Positions 1-12,200 are shown, counted from the first letter of the stretch. The stretch is DNA of 64,000 bases from Atrichornis clamosus (GCA_013400975.1 WBMZ01003289.1:1-64000), one strand, 5' to 3'. Notes: generated by a model from the sequence alone, not told the origin. Translations and numbers: made by a program.

Positions 1-23
1 CGGCCCCGGCCCCGGCCCCGCGG
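1..23. repeat. CCCCGG (GGGGCC on - strand) hexamer repeat, cut by window edge
   Basis: About three and a half copies of the hexamer CCCCGG open the window, reading GGGGCC on the - strand. The true length is unknown because the window starts inside the repeat. Four or more G-runs of this kind can form a G-quadruplex on the - strand. Confidence 0.8.
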
Positions 24-126
24 GAGATGCTCCGGCCGCGGGTACCGCGTCCCGCTCCGCTCGCACCGGAAAGCCCCGCGCCCGCGCCGCCCTCCCGCAC
101 CCGCGGCGGCGGCGGTGGTGATGGGG

Positions 127-155
127 ACCACTCACTCACACACTCACACACACAC
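127..155. repeat. CA-rich simple repeat in CpG island
   Basis: This is a short interrupted (CA)n tract with CTCACA variants, lying inside the CpG island. Confidence 0.7.
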
Positions 156-531
156 CTCGGCGGTGCCCGCGGCGATCCGAGCCCCGCTGCTCCCGGCCGG
201 ACACTGCGCCTCCGCCCCGCCCCGCCGAGCCCCGCCGGGCGCGGAGGCGGGACCCGGCCGGGTTCGCCCCCGGTGCCCCGCGGGCGCGCACCCGGGAGCG
301 GCACATCAGGCCCAGAGCCCGGACAACCCGGGAGAAACACAAGGAAAACGTGTCAGAACAAGCAAGGAGAGGCTCGCCTGTCTGAGCATCCTTGGACAGG
401 GGGGAACCAAAGGTTGTGACCCAGAGCGGTGTTGGTGGTGACACGCCAAGTCCAGCGAGCGTGCAAATTTCCAAGAGTGCTCAAAGCTCAACTAAAAGTA
501 CCTAAAGTATTTCAGCCCCTCCGTTGTTCTG

Positions 532-834
532 ATGGGTCTTAACTTTTACCAAATGAAAAAAGAAAAAAAAAAAGTAAAACCGCTTGTGTTGCCAAGCCAT
601 CGGCGCTGTTACAATAAATATGCATCTTGTTGTGTAACAGAAAATAAGGAACTTCACAGCTGGGCACAGGCTTTTCCTGCCATGCTACAGTGTGATGAAT
701 GGAGGAGAGCTGGTGTCCGAGCTTCCCAGTGCTTCTTCAGAGAGAACTATGCTATTCCCACAGCATTCCTCATCATGACTGGAGCAGTGCTTGTAACCAG
801 GCAGCTCATGATAAGCAAGACTGAAGAAGATTGA
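532..834 (+). CDS. Possible small single-pass membrane protein, 100 aa, unidentified
   Basis: I do not recognise this protein. The N-terminal third is basic and lysine-rich (residues 8-26). A hydrophobic segment at about residues 73-89 could span a membrane, and a short acidic tail ends in TEED. It lies just downstream of a CpG island and ends about 480 bases before a good AATAAA signal, as expected for a short gene. Against it, the ATG context is poor (C at -3) and no homology is evident. Acceptor-like sites lie at 515 (TATTTCAG) and inside the frame after a pyrimidine-rich stretch near 685-690. The C-terminal part, from about residue 54 with the membrane segment, may therefore be the last exon of a spliced gene rather than a single-exon gene. 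It may also be a chance frame. Confidence 0.25.
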   Translation: MGLNFYQMKKEKKKVKPLVLPSHRRCYNKYASCCVTENKELHSWAQAFPAMLQCDEWRRAGVRASQCFFRENYAIPTAFLIMTGAVLVTRQLMISKTEED

Positions 835-1315
835 GATAAATGTACTCAGATGCCCAGGAAAGGTTTCAGAAATAATCTTAAAGATGTGTACAGAGTCAGA
901 AAGGGATACAGTTGTTAAAGCTGCATTTTAAGGAAAAAACCTTTTCTTAGGTACATACATTCAGCATTCATTGGTGTTACTTCTGTACTTCATATGTTAA
1001 ATACCTGTGTGACTCTTCTTAAAATCATAAAACAGAGCCAAGCTCATTTGAGCAAGAACTGTAGTGTCAGAACTGGTTTTTTAAATGTTGGTAGAAGTTG
1101 GGTTCAACAACCTTCAGTCTCACTAAGAACACAGCAAACAGTGTTTCTGCTGAGGTCAACAAAGTACGGGAGCATGGGTCCATCCCAGGGAATGGATTTA
1201 TTCAAAAAACATGGAAGCATTTCTGCAGCTCATAGATAACTTCAAGGCAGAAATTGTATCTTCATAAATTTTTTTACACCACCTAACACATACCATAATC
1301 ACATGGTGTGACTGA

Positions 1316-1321
1316 AATAAA
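1316..1321 (+). promoter_or_regulatory. Candidate polyadenylation signal (AATAAA)
   Basis: AATAAA is followed about 30 bases later by a GT-rich stretch (TTTTTGTTTGTTTGG), the usual arrangement of a polyadenylation site. It could end a transcript running from the CpG island through the frame at 532-834. Confidence 0.4.
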
Positions 1322-1349
1322 ACTGTAATTATCTTCTATTACCACCTTT

Positions 1350-4300
1350 TTGTTTGTTTGGCATTCTAATCCTTATCCACAGTCAGTTTAAAAAGCAGGC
1401 AAGCCTATTAAGTTCACCTAAACACACATTATTTTACTTGAGAAGAAAAGCTGGTAATTGATTTATACAAGTTCTCAGAACTACACCTGGAAACACCAAA
1501 AAGCCAGGAGAAAGGTCATTTTCATTAGTTAGAGGATATAAAAAGAAGTAGAAATGCATCTCAGAATTCTACAATTTCCACACTTTCCTTTGGATTTTAC
1601 ATTCCAGTTTTTGGGATTCAGTAAATCCAGATTGATTTACGTGACTTAAAAAAAAAACAATTCTGAAATTGGGAAAGCTGCTCAACTCCCAGTCTTTGAA
1701 TTTTGAGGGGGATTTTTTTCCTACCCCCTTTGAATTTCTCGAATTCTGAGTAAGAAGATAGTAGGAAGGGAGAAGAACAGGCAAAAGGAGATAAGAAAAA
1801 GGAGAAAAAGATAAAAGAAAAAAGGGAAGAAAATTTTTTTTAAAAAAGGAAAATATTAAAAAAGGGGGAGAAAAGGAAATAAAATCCAAGAAGAGAAAAG
1901 GGGGGAAAAAAAAGTAAACAAACAAACAAAAAGACTGAAATAAAGGCGCAAAAAAAGAAAGATAGAGGGGAAAAAAAGAAAATAACAAGAGAAGCCAAGG
2001 TTCTGCAGACCAGAAGGTTCAGGTTCTTAGAGGGAAAATTTGAGAGAAGAGACTAAGAAGAGTGCAAAAGTGGGGCCATGGTCTGTAAAGCAGGAGTGAA
2101 CTTGTGCTCAAGGTCTATTTTCTTCCGAAAGTTCAGTAGCAGCATAAAGCGCCTGTAGAACATTTGAAAACTGCTGTGATCTCAGTGAAGTTGGACACAT
2201 AACTGTGGTGATAGTTGCTCCTGAGGGGCCCATTCCCACAGCCCTTACTCTTGTGAATTGTCCCTTGGATGCTAATAGGATTACCCTTGTAAATCAGGGA
2301 TGCCATATCAGCCCGGTGCCCAGGCTTGTACTGATCGTGAAGGGCCTGATCTTGCAAACCTCACCCACGTGAGCAACCCTTTTTCATGACAATTTTCCCA
2401 TCGACTCGAAGAACTATGCATATAGCCAGCGACAGGAGAATCGACACAAAAGTTTGGGGTCAGCATAAAAGTGGGAATAAAAGAGTTTTTCATTTAACCT
2501 CCAGCAAGGAATAGATACTCCCCAGGAAGGCCAGATAAGTGCAATCATTGCCTTTTAACTGCAGGGAGGGCAAAAGAGAGCCATGTATTGATCAGACTCG
2601 TTCTGTCCCGTCTCCTTCTCTGGCTCTGTTTATTCACCATAATTAGAGTGGTAAAGAAGGTACCAGGAGCACATTTTCACCACACCTCAAGCTTTCGTTC
2701 ACCGCTCCCTTGATAATATAAATGAATTGTTCCTTCAAGTAAAACTGGCAAATTTTGCCTCTTTCATGAAATAAGCCGATGCTTTACAGAGTAAAACAAA
2801 CCATGAACACTAAGATTCAGTGCATATTTTAACTTAAAATCTGAAATGCTGTTTAAACAGAAAAGTGTTACAAAAATGTTTAATATGACGGACCAGAGTC
2901 GGTTTTTGTGCTTCTCCGTTAAAACCTGCACCTTCTGGTTAGGAAGCACTTTCACTGCGTCAGATGTTGACACCTATGTAATTTCACTGTGATTCACACA
3001 CTTCCTCCTCATCAGATCTCAAGCTGCTGTCTGGTTTCTCTGGGGAACTGCTTCAAAAACAGCAAGAAAGGATCATTGTTCTGTAGGGAACCCTTCGCGC
3101 TGGGTATAGCTCAGGGAAGGCTTCTCTGGTGTACGTTGCATTTTGGTTGAGTTTCTAACACAAAAAGAGCAGTGTCCATGCATCCATCTCTTTTATCCTT
3201 GCCACTATTTAGAAGACAACAGTTCTCAGTATTGGAATTTGGTGTTTTTTCAGAATTCCAGGTGCTCACGTGTGAGACAGAAACAATAATATATGATTGA
3301 GGTGGCCAGTCAGGGTGGGTGGTGACCAACGAGCAGTGAGAGAAAAGGATACAAACTCCACAAAGCGCAGGAGTGGTCATATTTGCTGATTATATGCCCA
3401 GTTACACATCATATATACATAATGCAGAAACCCCATAAAGCTCATGTATTGGTCATTTCAATAATCAGTGAGTAAAGTTATCCTCTAAAGTTGCTTACAG
3501 TCTTCCAGACCAAAAGTCAGGTGCAGACAGATAATAAGAAACACTCCTACACAGGAAAATTATCTGTAATCTGTTACCCTACCAGCTTGATTTCCCATTT
3601 GAGGAACAACTCAGAGAGGGATTGGCAGGCATAGAGGCAGACCTTTTCAGTAGGTCTATATATGCAACTTTCTTTTGCCTTGATTCCTTTTTAACTGCAC
3701 AAGAATACTGCAGCAGTGGTCTCACTTCTGAAAATAAGCCTGCAGCACAGAACCACCTTTGCAGCTGACAGTAATGCATGTTTAAAGCTTCATTCTGAAT
3801 TGAAGGGGAAGGCTTCACTCAGCTTTTGTGATGCTGTTTGAGCTGTACAATTGTTTTGGTTAGGTAAGCAAGATATTATTATTGTTAAAGGACATGAGAG
3901 AGTCGATATGTGCCCATAAGACAGATTTTGCAGGCACCATAGCAAGTTGCTTTTAAACTAATCCAATGAGAAGAGTTATTTGTGAAGCATTATTACACAG
4001 AGCTCACAAAAGAAAATCTGATCCTTTAAAATAAAACTGAAATAGCAGAAGGAGAAAGCATTGACTATAAAAGCAGAATGCTTTTCAAATTTTGCTTCAC
4101 AGATTGAACAAAGTGTAGAGAGCAAAATGATTTTTTAGACATTGAGGTTTTGATAATTTTTGTAAGAATCCAGTAGGTTTTACTTGTTATTGTGCTACTG
4201 CTCTGGCCTAGAGACACAGGGAAATTATAAAGCTGGAGACCAGGCTGGAAGATTTCTTGCCAGAGTGACACTCCAAATGTACACAGAAGGTTGGAGCTAC

Positions 4301-7300
4301 TGAGAAGACGGAAATGATAAAAAATGTCTAGCAAGAAGTTGGCAACTTATCTCTGCTGACAAGATATTTCTGTAAATAAACAAGCCAAAGCTTTACAGAG
4401 GTTGGAAATACCTATAAACCGTATGTCTATAGATATTGGGAAAGTTATAAAGTTGATTTCTGAGGCTCTCCCAAATCATACCCTGTACTACTTGTGTAGA
4501 TGGAGGTATTTGTGTAAGGCAGTGAAAGAGCTTGGCCCTGTGGATTGAAGCAGCTCATTTCCTCATGAGGGTACTATGCTGCTCTAGGATAGTCTGAACC
4601 TTTGGTCTCTGTTAGTCTTGACTGGATTCATATCACAGCTGAATGTCAAGAGGCGAAAGGGTCCTGGAGTGCTTTATTAGTCATCTAAAACTGGAGTTTC
4701 TTAACAGTTTAGTTGTGTGTATATATCACTGATGGGATGTGAACCATGTTTAGCTGATAGAGCAGCGTCTGCCTGGCAGTTTGGTGATGACTATGAGAGC
4801 TGAAGGCAGGGAAGGAGAGGGGTGCGATTGCCCAGGTGCTTATTTTTGAGGAGTAACCTTCTGAAAGAATGAATGTAAGTGTTCCACGTAAGCAAAACAT
4901 TGATCAGTAGTAATCACTTGTCCTTCCAACATCCATTTATCCCTGATCTGGTGGACTGTGTGTGGGATTCAGAGGAAGTACTCCATCAGAGAATGTGGGG
5001 AGAAGAAACAGTCCCCCCAGAATGTGGGTGTCTGTTTTCATCCTGCACAAAAGGAAGGCAGGGGATTTCTGCCTTCAACACTTCAGCTGTCTGACAGATT
5101 AAAAGGAGTTGTGTAATGAATGCAAAGTGAGTATATTTTGCTAGGTTAGAAAAGAGTGCCCAAAGTGAGCTTGTCTGGGAGTTACATTTGTGTGTGAGTT
5201 GTTCTCATGTAAGGGCTAAGAGGCAGGCTGTGTAGTCAGTGTGAGGCAAACGTCACTGTTTAAAAAAAAAATCAATTCCCTGCAATTACAAGGCTTACTC
5301 CAACAGTACCTTTGCAGTGTGCAGAGCTTCCCCAGGTAGCACAGCTATTTTTATTAGTAATCTCCCCTTCTCCAGCTCTCTATAAGGAGCCAAGTTTAGA
5401 GTCAGCAAAATTACCTGGAACCAGCACATTTAATCCCCACCAGGCCAACCAACCACAATCAGACTGCATTACCATACATTAGGCTTTAAAGGGGTTCCTT
5501 TACTGCAGTGTATAAAAGGCTGTAAGGAGAGACAGAGAGGCAAAGGAGAAGGCAAACATTCCATGTGTAACAGGTTAAAGTCCTCCTCGATGTCTGTCCA
5601 TGGACTTCAGTTGGCCAGGGATGAATGCAGACCATTCAATATTTAACAATCAGCAGCTTGTGCTTAGTTGGCAAGAAAAGAAACAATTTAAGGTCCAGAG
5701 CCTTCCCTGTGCTGTTTCTGTCTTCCTGAATCTTCACTCAGCTGCAGTAGCTCTCTGCTAACAGAAATGACACTCCACAGGGTTGGCTGCTGGATGTTTT
5801 CTGCAGTGGTGCAAGATTACTCCTGGTGGTTTTATGGGGCAGCAGTAGACTTTAATAGGCACCCGAGACAATTATTCAGATACTGTATTGAGCAATAAGA
5901 TTGCTTTTGAACAGCTGCAGAAATACTTAGCAGAAACACACTCCCTAAAGCCCCGGGATGAGAAATAAAAGTAAACAAACCACAGCAGCAAGACAAGAGT
6001 CTGCATCTTTCTCCATCTTTTAGCTTGTAAAGAAAAAGGAGTTGTGTAATTGATTTAAAAGTTAATTGGGACAGGGACCATTTTTCATTTATTGGTCCAT
6101 ATAATGCCCAGAAATAATCGGCTACAAATACATACTCAGTCACTACTCAAACACAAATCCTCTTTGGGCAGGGTTGTGACCCAGTGCGTGGTGCTTTGCC
6201 AGGCAATTATCATTAAAAAGATAAAGAGGTGATAAGATAGGGATGCAATTATTCTCTCCAGTAGTGATGATCTTCTTTGGTGCAAACCCATTTGCAAAGA
6301 AAACCACAAAATCATACATTCCTCTGGTAAATATGGGCAATTTTCTTCCTCATAGCTTCAGCCTTGCCATTCTGATGAGTACTATGCCTTAACGAAAATA
6401 CCATTTATTTTTTTTTCCCTCCAAGCCATGATAACCAGTGTTTCTCTGCTACACTCTGTTGCAACTAATTAATTTCCTGGCCATTGCAATTCTAACCAGT
6501 CCTGGTGAAAATCTTTTGCCTGATATAACACACTGTGGCTTAGCTTGATGCTCTCTGTTGTTTTAAGTCTCAAAATAAAAAGGGATGTTCAGCTGCACTG
6601 TCTATTTTGCTTGAATAAAGAGTGCTCATAAACACATAAAATTTTATGGAATCTCTTAATAGCTATCTGGCCATCAAATCTTGCCTCCAGCTCAGGACTT
6701 AGGAGGGTGTGACAGTACAACAGGGGAAGTGGAGTACACTTGCTTAGTTTAGGCTCTGGGAAAGCTCCCTGTTTCTATTTTAATTCAGCTGGGCAGCTGT
6801 GGGGGCTCAGTAGGCTCTGCTACCCCACTCCTCTGCTGTACCATAACCACTTTTCTCTTCAGACACGCTTTGAATATATCCTCACCATTTTCTCCCAGGA
6901 TGACCATACAGGTAAAGTCAGGCTGGGACAATGTTTTGTACAAAATAATGTGCATGATATGTTGGGAATTTAGTGGCTGAAAGACTGCTTGTTCACTTTT
7001 TGCTCATGTGTGCTTCAGTGAGTAGCTCTTGATTTATAGCTGGATCAGCAAAATCAGAATCAGACCCTTGCTGCTCATTTCTGTGGGAGCAGGACTGGGC
7101 CTCATGTGCTCTTGTGCTCATTATATATCTCAGTGCTGAGTCTCTCAGCTTTGATTCATAGAGTTCTCTTTAATTTGGTACGTGCAGGCTTCCAGACTAG
7201 ATCACATAGCAGCAGGATAACAATCCCCAGGAGAGCATTTCAGTTTGAGAAATTCATGAAGAGGGTGACTTTGCTGCTTACCTTCAATGACACTTGTGGA

Positions 7301-8717
7301 ATAGGAAAGAGAAGAGTGAATGAAATGGAATTGCCAGCCTGTTTCAAAATGTGTGCTCTGTTATACAGCAGATGACAAATGGCATCCTCGATAACTTAAT
7401 TCTGGTAGCTGTGCAAGTTTTTGTTGGGTTGTTGTTTTTTCTTCACTATAATCTGTCTTTTCACATTTAGGGCAGGTTTTTCTTACCTGTGTGCACTGCA
7501 CGTGGGAGCTCTGAAATATTCCCTTGTGCCCTTCTGCAGGGAAGGTATCCACAGGCCTTGCCTGGGGTGAAGGCAAGCAGGAAAACAGAACCTCTTTCTA
7601 CCGTGCAGTAGGGAAAGACCTTGAATTCACCCCTTTTCTATTCCCAGCTCCAGCACTCTGACAAGGAGTGTTGAATTCAGAGTGGGAGAGAAGTCATCAC
7701 AATGTGAGATGTTAGATGTCCAAGGTCACTTCCTCATGGAGCAAAACTTCCTCATGCTGCTTTTCTGAGCCATGAAAAGTCATGTCTGTGCCTCCTTACA
7801 TGGGAGGGATGGCAAAGCAGCAACCTTGCTTTCTTCCAGCAGGAAGGAGCCATTCCTATTGGCAAAGGCATTTTACTACATATTTGGGTGTTCTGAAGTT
7901 GAGGGAAAAATGTGTCCTTGACAGGAGCTATAGTGAATCATCAATAGATGCATATGTATAGAATGAGTGTGGGAGCTGTGCAGCAAGGGGGAATGAGAAA
8001 GTGATCCTAAAAGAAAAATAAGCATCTTCCCACTTGGAGAACAGCAGGATTTTGCCCCTTTCTGTGGAAGATTGGCTTCCCACCCTGGTAATTACACTAA
8101 GACTATTTGGAATTGAGCTCTGGATGCTTTTCATGTTGTCTTAATTTCCACACAGGTGCTTCTTTGCAGAAGGCAATGTTGGATTCTAATGGTGGCATTA
8201 ACTGCCTTTGTACAGGAAAAATTACTTTCTTGTGAAGAGGAGCAAAGGATTTTCATGGGATTACATGTTGAAGAGAGTTGGATAAATGTGCTTGACTGTA
8301 TTCTAAGAAAAGAGCCAAGCAAAGCTACCCGACACCACCTCCTCCTGGTCCATGTCACATTGCCCTGGCACGCCCGGAGTGTGCAGATCTTGACCTGGAC
8401 TTTTAGCTCTCATGAAGTAGTGAAGCTACAAGAAGATACAAACTTGGCTTAAATGTGATCCGGATGTTATAATTTTTTTTTTTTTTGACTGGTGAATACC
8501 TCATTTGTAAAGAAACTGATTTTTTCTTTTTCAAATAGTGAAGAATCACTTGTTTTGAGTGCTGTTCTAAAGTAAAATGATGTTTCCACACTAATTTCAC
8601 TCTGAATTGTCCTAACCATTGAGAGAAGATGTGATAAGAGCAGACAAGCCTGTTCCCTGTTTTAGAGGCTGGGAGAAAGAGTTATTGAGATGTGAACTAC
8701 TGAGAGTGCATGATTTA
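1350..8717. other. Non-coding region, no gene recognised
   Basis: Apart from the polypurine tract, I see no recognisable exon, RNA gene or transposable element here. Open frames are short, overlap on both strands, lack family motifs and look like chance. Coding exons under about 60 codons on either strand could be missed by eye. Confidence 0.5.
1738..1990 (+). repeat. Polypurine (GA/A-rich) low-complexity tract
   Basis: The + strand is almost entirely A and G for about 250 bases, with few pyrimidine breaks and several runs of A or G. The complementary frame reads as phenylalanine-, serine- and leucine-rich low complexity and is not a real gene. Long purine-pyrimidine mirror-like tracts can adopt triplex DNA. 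Confidence 0.75.
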
Positions 8718-9260
8718 GACTGGTTCAAAACAGTTCTGGCCAGTTCTGACTGGTCCAAACTGATTCCGACCAGTTCAAACCAGTTCTGACCAGTTCAAAC
8801 TGTTTCTGACCTGTTCAGGTTGCTTCAAACCTGTTCCAGCCAGTTTAGACTGGTTCCTACCAGTTTCAACCGGTTCTGTCCATTTCAAACCAGATCTGTC
8901 CAGTTCAAACTCATTCAGACTGGTTCAAAATGGTTCTGACTGTTTCTGACTGGTTCAAACCAGATCCAACTGGTTCAAAATGGTTCCGACAGGTTCAAAC
9001 CACTTCCAAAACAGATCCAACTGGTTCCAACCGGATCTGACCAGTTCCAACAAGATCCAGCCTGTTCTGATTGGTTCAAATTGGATCCGACCAGTTCAAG
9101 CTCTTTCTGACCTGTACAAACCAGATACAGTTTGAACCAGTCATATCTAATTAGGTCCTGTTTGAACTGGTCGGAGCTGGCTCAGACCAGTTTGAACTGG
9201 TGTGAACCATTCAGATCTGGTTGAAATTGGTTTGAACCTGTCAGATCCCGTTTGAACCGG
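8718..9260. repeat. Degenerate 10-bp minisatellite with internal orientation switch
   Basis: From 8718 to 9128 the DNA divides into 41 consecutive units of consensus RACYRGTTCH. All are exactly 10 bp except one 11-bp unit at 9008-9018. Typical units are gactggttca, aaccagttct and gaccagttca; 15 of the first 29 keep an exact RGTTC core in the same register. From 9131 to 9260 thirteen more 10-bp units follow in the opposite orientation (tttgaactgg, tttgaaccgg), so the array is a head-to-head inverted structure with its switch at about 9129-9130. Units differ by several substitutions but almost never by indels, which suggests an old array in which length is preserved better than sequence. No coding frame or transposon terminus was seen in it. 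Confidence 0.9.
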
Positions 9261-9263
9261 TTG

Positions 9264-12200
9264 AATCAAAAAGTGAAATGAATTGTATAGAGTTCATGTT
9301 CCTTACATGTGATTTCCCTTCCTAAAATCCTTGGTGAGAAGGGTTATCCATCTGATAAGGAATGGGATCTATGTGAAGAGGAGGGAAAATTGCAGCAATG
9401 TTGATTCAGTACTTCCAGTGAGATTCCAGCAGTGAATAACTGCTGCCACATAAATCTGGGATATTCCTGGATGGATACTTGGGAACTGCAGTCCAACAGA
9501 GACCCAGGTCCTAGTGCTTCCTGATTTCAGAATTTGTTCATTTGCTTTGGGGGGTTTTCATTCCGTCCTTACTGCTTCTTTTAAAAGGGTTGTTTCTTTT
9601 GTGGTGTGTTTCATTTCAGTGCCTCAGGATTCTGTAAGTTGATGTGCTCACACTGTTAGTGTTTTTGGGAGTATGTTTGAAAATGGTGGTTTTAGTACAA
9701 AAAATACTCACATGTGCAGATACAGTAATTTACTGCCTTGTCTGAGAAATTAAATTTTCTCTGTTTCATCAGATGATCTTAGTGGCAACAATTGTCCAAA
9801 AGTTATTCATAAGAAGTGATATTCATGCCTTTTACATATTTTTTTTCCGGAAACTTTATAGCCCTTTTTATCTTAGAATTTAGAAAATATCTAGGAGACA
9901 GATCTCCAACAGAAATTTTTCAAAGGCTTCTTTAACCCTTTTAAGAAACTTTATGGGTGAATATATTTTTATGTTTTGTGCTGTACTGTTCAGACTCATC
10001 AAGGGATCATGAAGAATAATTATTTTCCTCAGCTGTGCAGAGTGTGGAGCATGGCACCTGCAGTTACACTGAGAACACTTGTGCAGTATTTCATGAGACA
10101 TCAACAAATAAAAGTTTATCCAATAATAATAATGTGGTCCATATTGGCCACGTTCAATTGGCAATGCTTTGTTCTGAGCAGAGAGGTACCTGATTAACCA
10201 GATTCCAAATCCAACATGGGGCAGGCAAACCACAACCCTACTAAAAAGGCAGATAATACATGTATGTGGCTTACCCACTCCTTATTTCAAGGACAGGAAG
10301 AGAAAAGCCTGATATACCCACCTCAACCAGGAGCTGAATGATCCACAAGAAGAGGTGAGGGAAGCCTTTTGAAGAGGAAGCTTCAGTTGTTATGGGTCCT
10401 TTAGGCTGGAAGCCAAGTTCTGCCCTTCCTTGCACTGAACTGACTTTTCCTGCTGGGCAAGACTGCAGGATCTGCCGCTTAACATAATAACACTCACTTA
10501 ACTGACTTTTAACAGAGTTAAGTGATTATCTTTGTTTAGGGGTGTAGGTTTTTTCCATCCTTTTATCATTTTTTGCCAGCTGTTAGCCCTGCACTGCATG
10601 ACACACTCAGACACTTCTTTGCCATCCCAGTCTACAGCAGCCCAAGCAAACAGAGGTTCAGCAGCAAAGTGAACCCCTTTATCTGCCCTGCACAACCTTC
10701 TAAGCTGAGGGCAGGTTCTAGCCCCATGTTCTTAGATTTTAGATATGTTCACCATTACTCTCACTTCATGTTTTCTTTAAATTTCTCATTAAGTTTCTTC
10801 AGTCTTTTAATTCTGAAGTTTCAGGAGCACCATCTCATTTTTAGCCTCTGAAAAGCCTCTCTGAAACCATGCCTGCTCTACTTCTGGAAGCAGTTCAGGG
10901 ACTCTTATCACTCCTTCTTGCCACTCAGAATTCCCTCTACTCTTCCCTTGACAAGGCAGATAAATAGATATTAATGCTACATGAGGGAGGTCAAGGGCAC
11001 ATTAGAGTGTCCTGATTTGCCTGAATGCAGTCCTTCTTCTGCTGGCCTTCCACAGAAGGTCCTGTTAAACATTCCATTAATTCCATGAGCAGCACTGCAA
11101 GTTTCCTTTACTAAATTTTATTGAATAAACAAGCCACGTAGAAAGTTTCATGACCTTTTACGACACTTTCAGAAACACTTAAAATGTAACTATTGCTTAG
11201 TGAGCTGATACTGACTTGAATTCAAGGTTTTTGACTGCTCTTCTTGCAGAAATAAGAGTAGTTGATTTGCTTCTTCCACTGCAATAGACCCAATCCAAGC
11301 CCTATTGAAGCCAACAGAGAATTATTTTTTTCTGACTTGTGGGATATGGCTCACACTTGGCTTAAGTGCCTCACAAGGATTTCAATTTTTTTAATGTTTT
11401 TGAAAAATAAGCCCACTCACAAGTAGTGTCCTTTGAAACCTGAATTTTCCTGGTGATAAAGAAAATTCAGAGTGGATGTTGAATGAGTAGGGCCTGTGTG
11501 CAGCTCACCTCTCACAAGTGCAGAGAGTGACAGCAATGGCACCTATTTTCTAAGAACTTTACCCTGCAACAACTGGAGATAACTTATCAGAATGAACACT
11601 GATGGGACAAAGTTTCCGCCTAGTAAGTCTGTGCCAGCCAGTAAACCTGGCACCTCTGATAAAGCAGTGAGCTTAATTTTTCATTTCTGCACTTTTGTGC
11701 AATAGTTTTAACAATACAGGGTGGTTCCCTGTGCAAATCCCTCAGAGAATCAAAGTTCATTGTGTAACACTGCAAGGACAGAAAATAGAATTGTATTGTA
11801 TTTGTAATGTCTTTCTACAGAATGAGTGTTTCAACCAGAATTTCTACATTTCTTCAGAATGATGGTTAAAATGTACTAGCCTGGGGTTTTCTCAGTGCCT
11901 TTTGTCAGATTGATTTATATGTGGGGAATGTTGGAGGATTAGGACAGGTTGTAAAGAAACGTGGTTTAATTTCTTCACTTTTTTGATGATATCAGTGCTA
12001 TAAGTGTAGCAAGCTTTATTGAAAATAACATGAGTGCTGTTGTTTGATGTTTTAACTGGAGCAGTAGCTACATGTTCCAGTTCAGCTACAAGCTTCAAAA
12101 GCATAAAGTAAAAGTCAAAACTGCCATAACACCTAAAAGTGGATATATATGCTAAACTGTGCAAATGCATTGATGTCAAAAATGTGTATATTGCACAAAC

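Larger units (their letters stand above)
1..345. promoter_or_regulatory. CpG island at left edge of window
   Basis: This stretch is very GC-rich and dense in CpG, unlike the AT-rich DNA that follows. It contains several CCGCCCC or CCCCGCC boxes of the Sp1/KLF type around 215-240. Such islands normally mark a promoter. It could drive a + strand transcript through the small frame at 532-834, a - strand gene lying off the left edge, or both. By human gene order MGST1 would be expected to the left on the - strand, but none of its coding sequence was seen. Reading frames inside the island look like by-products of GC richness. Confidence 0.8.

Noticed and set aside
27..474. Overlapping frames on both strands in the CpG island
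   Set aside because: They are rich in Pro, Gly, Arg and His because of base composition, overlap in several frames, and show no family motif.
1569..1988. 139-codon - strand frame
   Set aside because: It is the complement of the polypurine tract and reads as Phe/Ser/Leu low complexity.
8156..8452. 98-codon + strand frame just before the 10-bp array
   Set aside because: It has no recognisable domain, no splice or polyadenylation context, and an opposing frame over the same bases.
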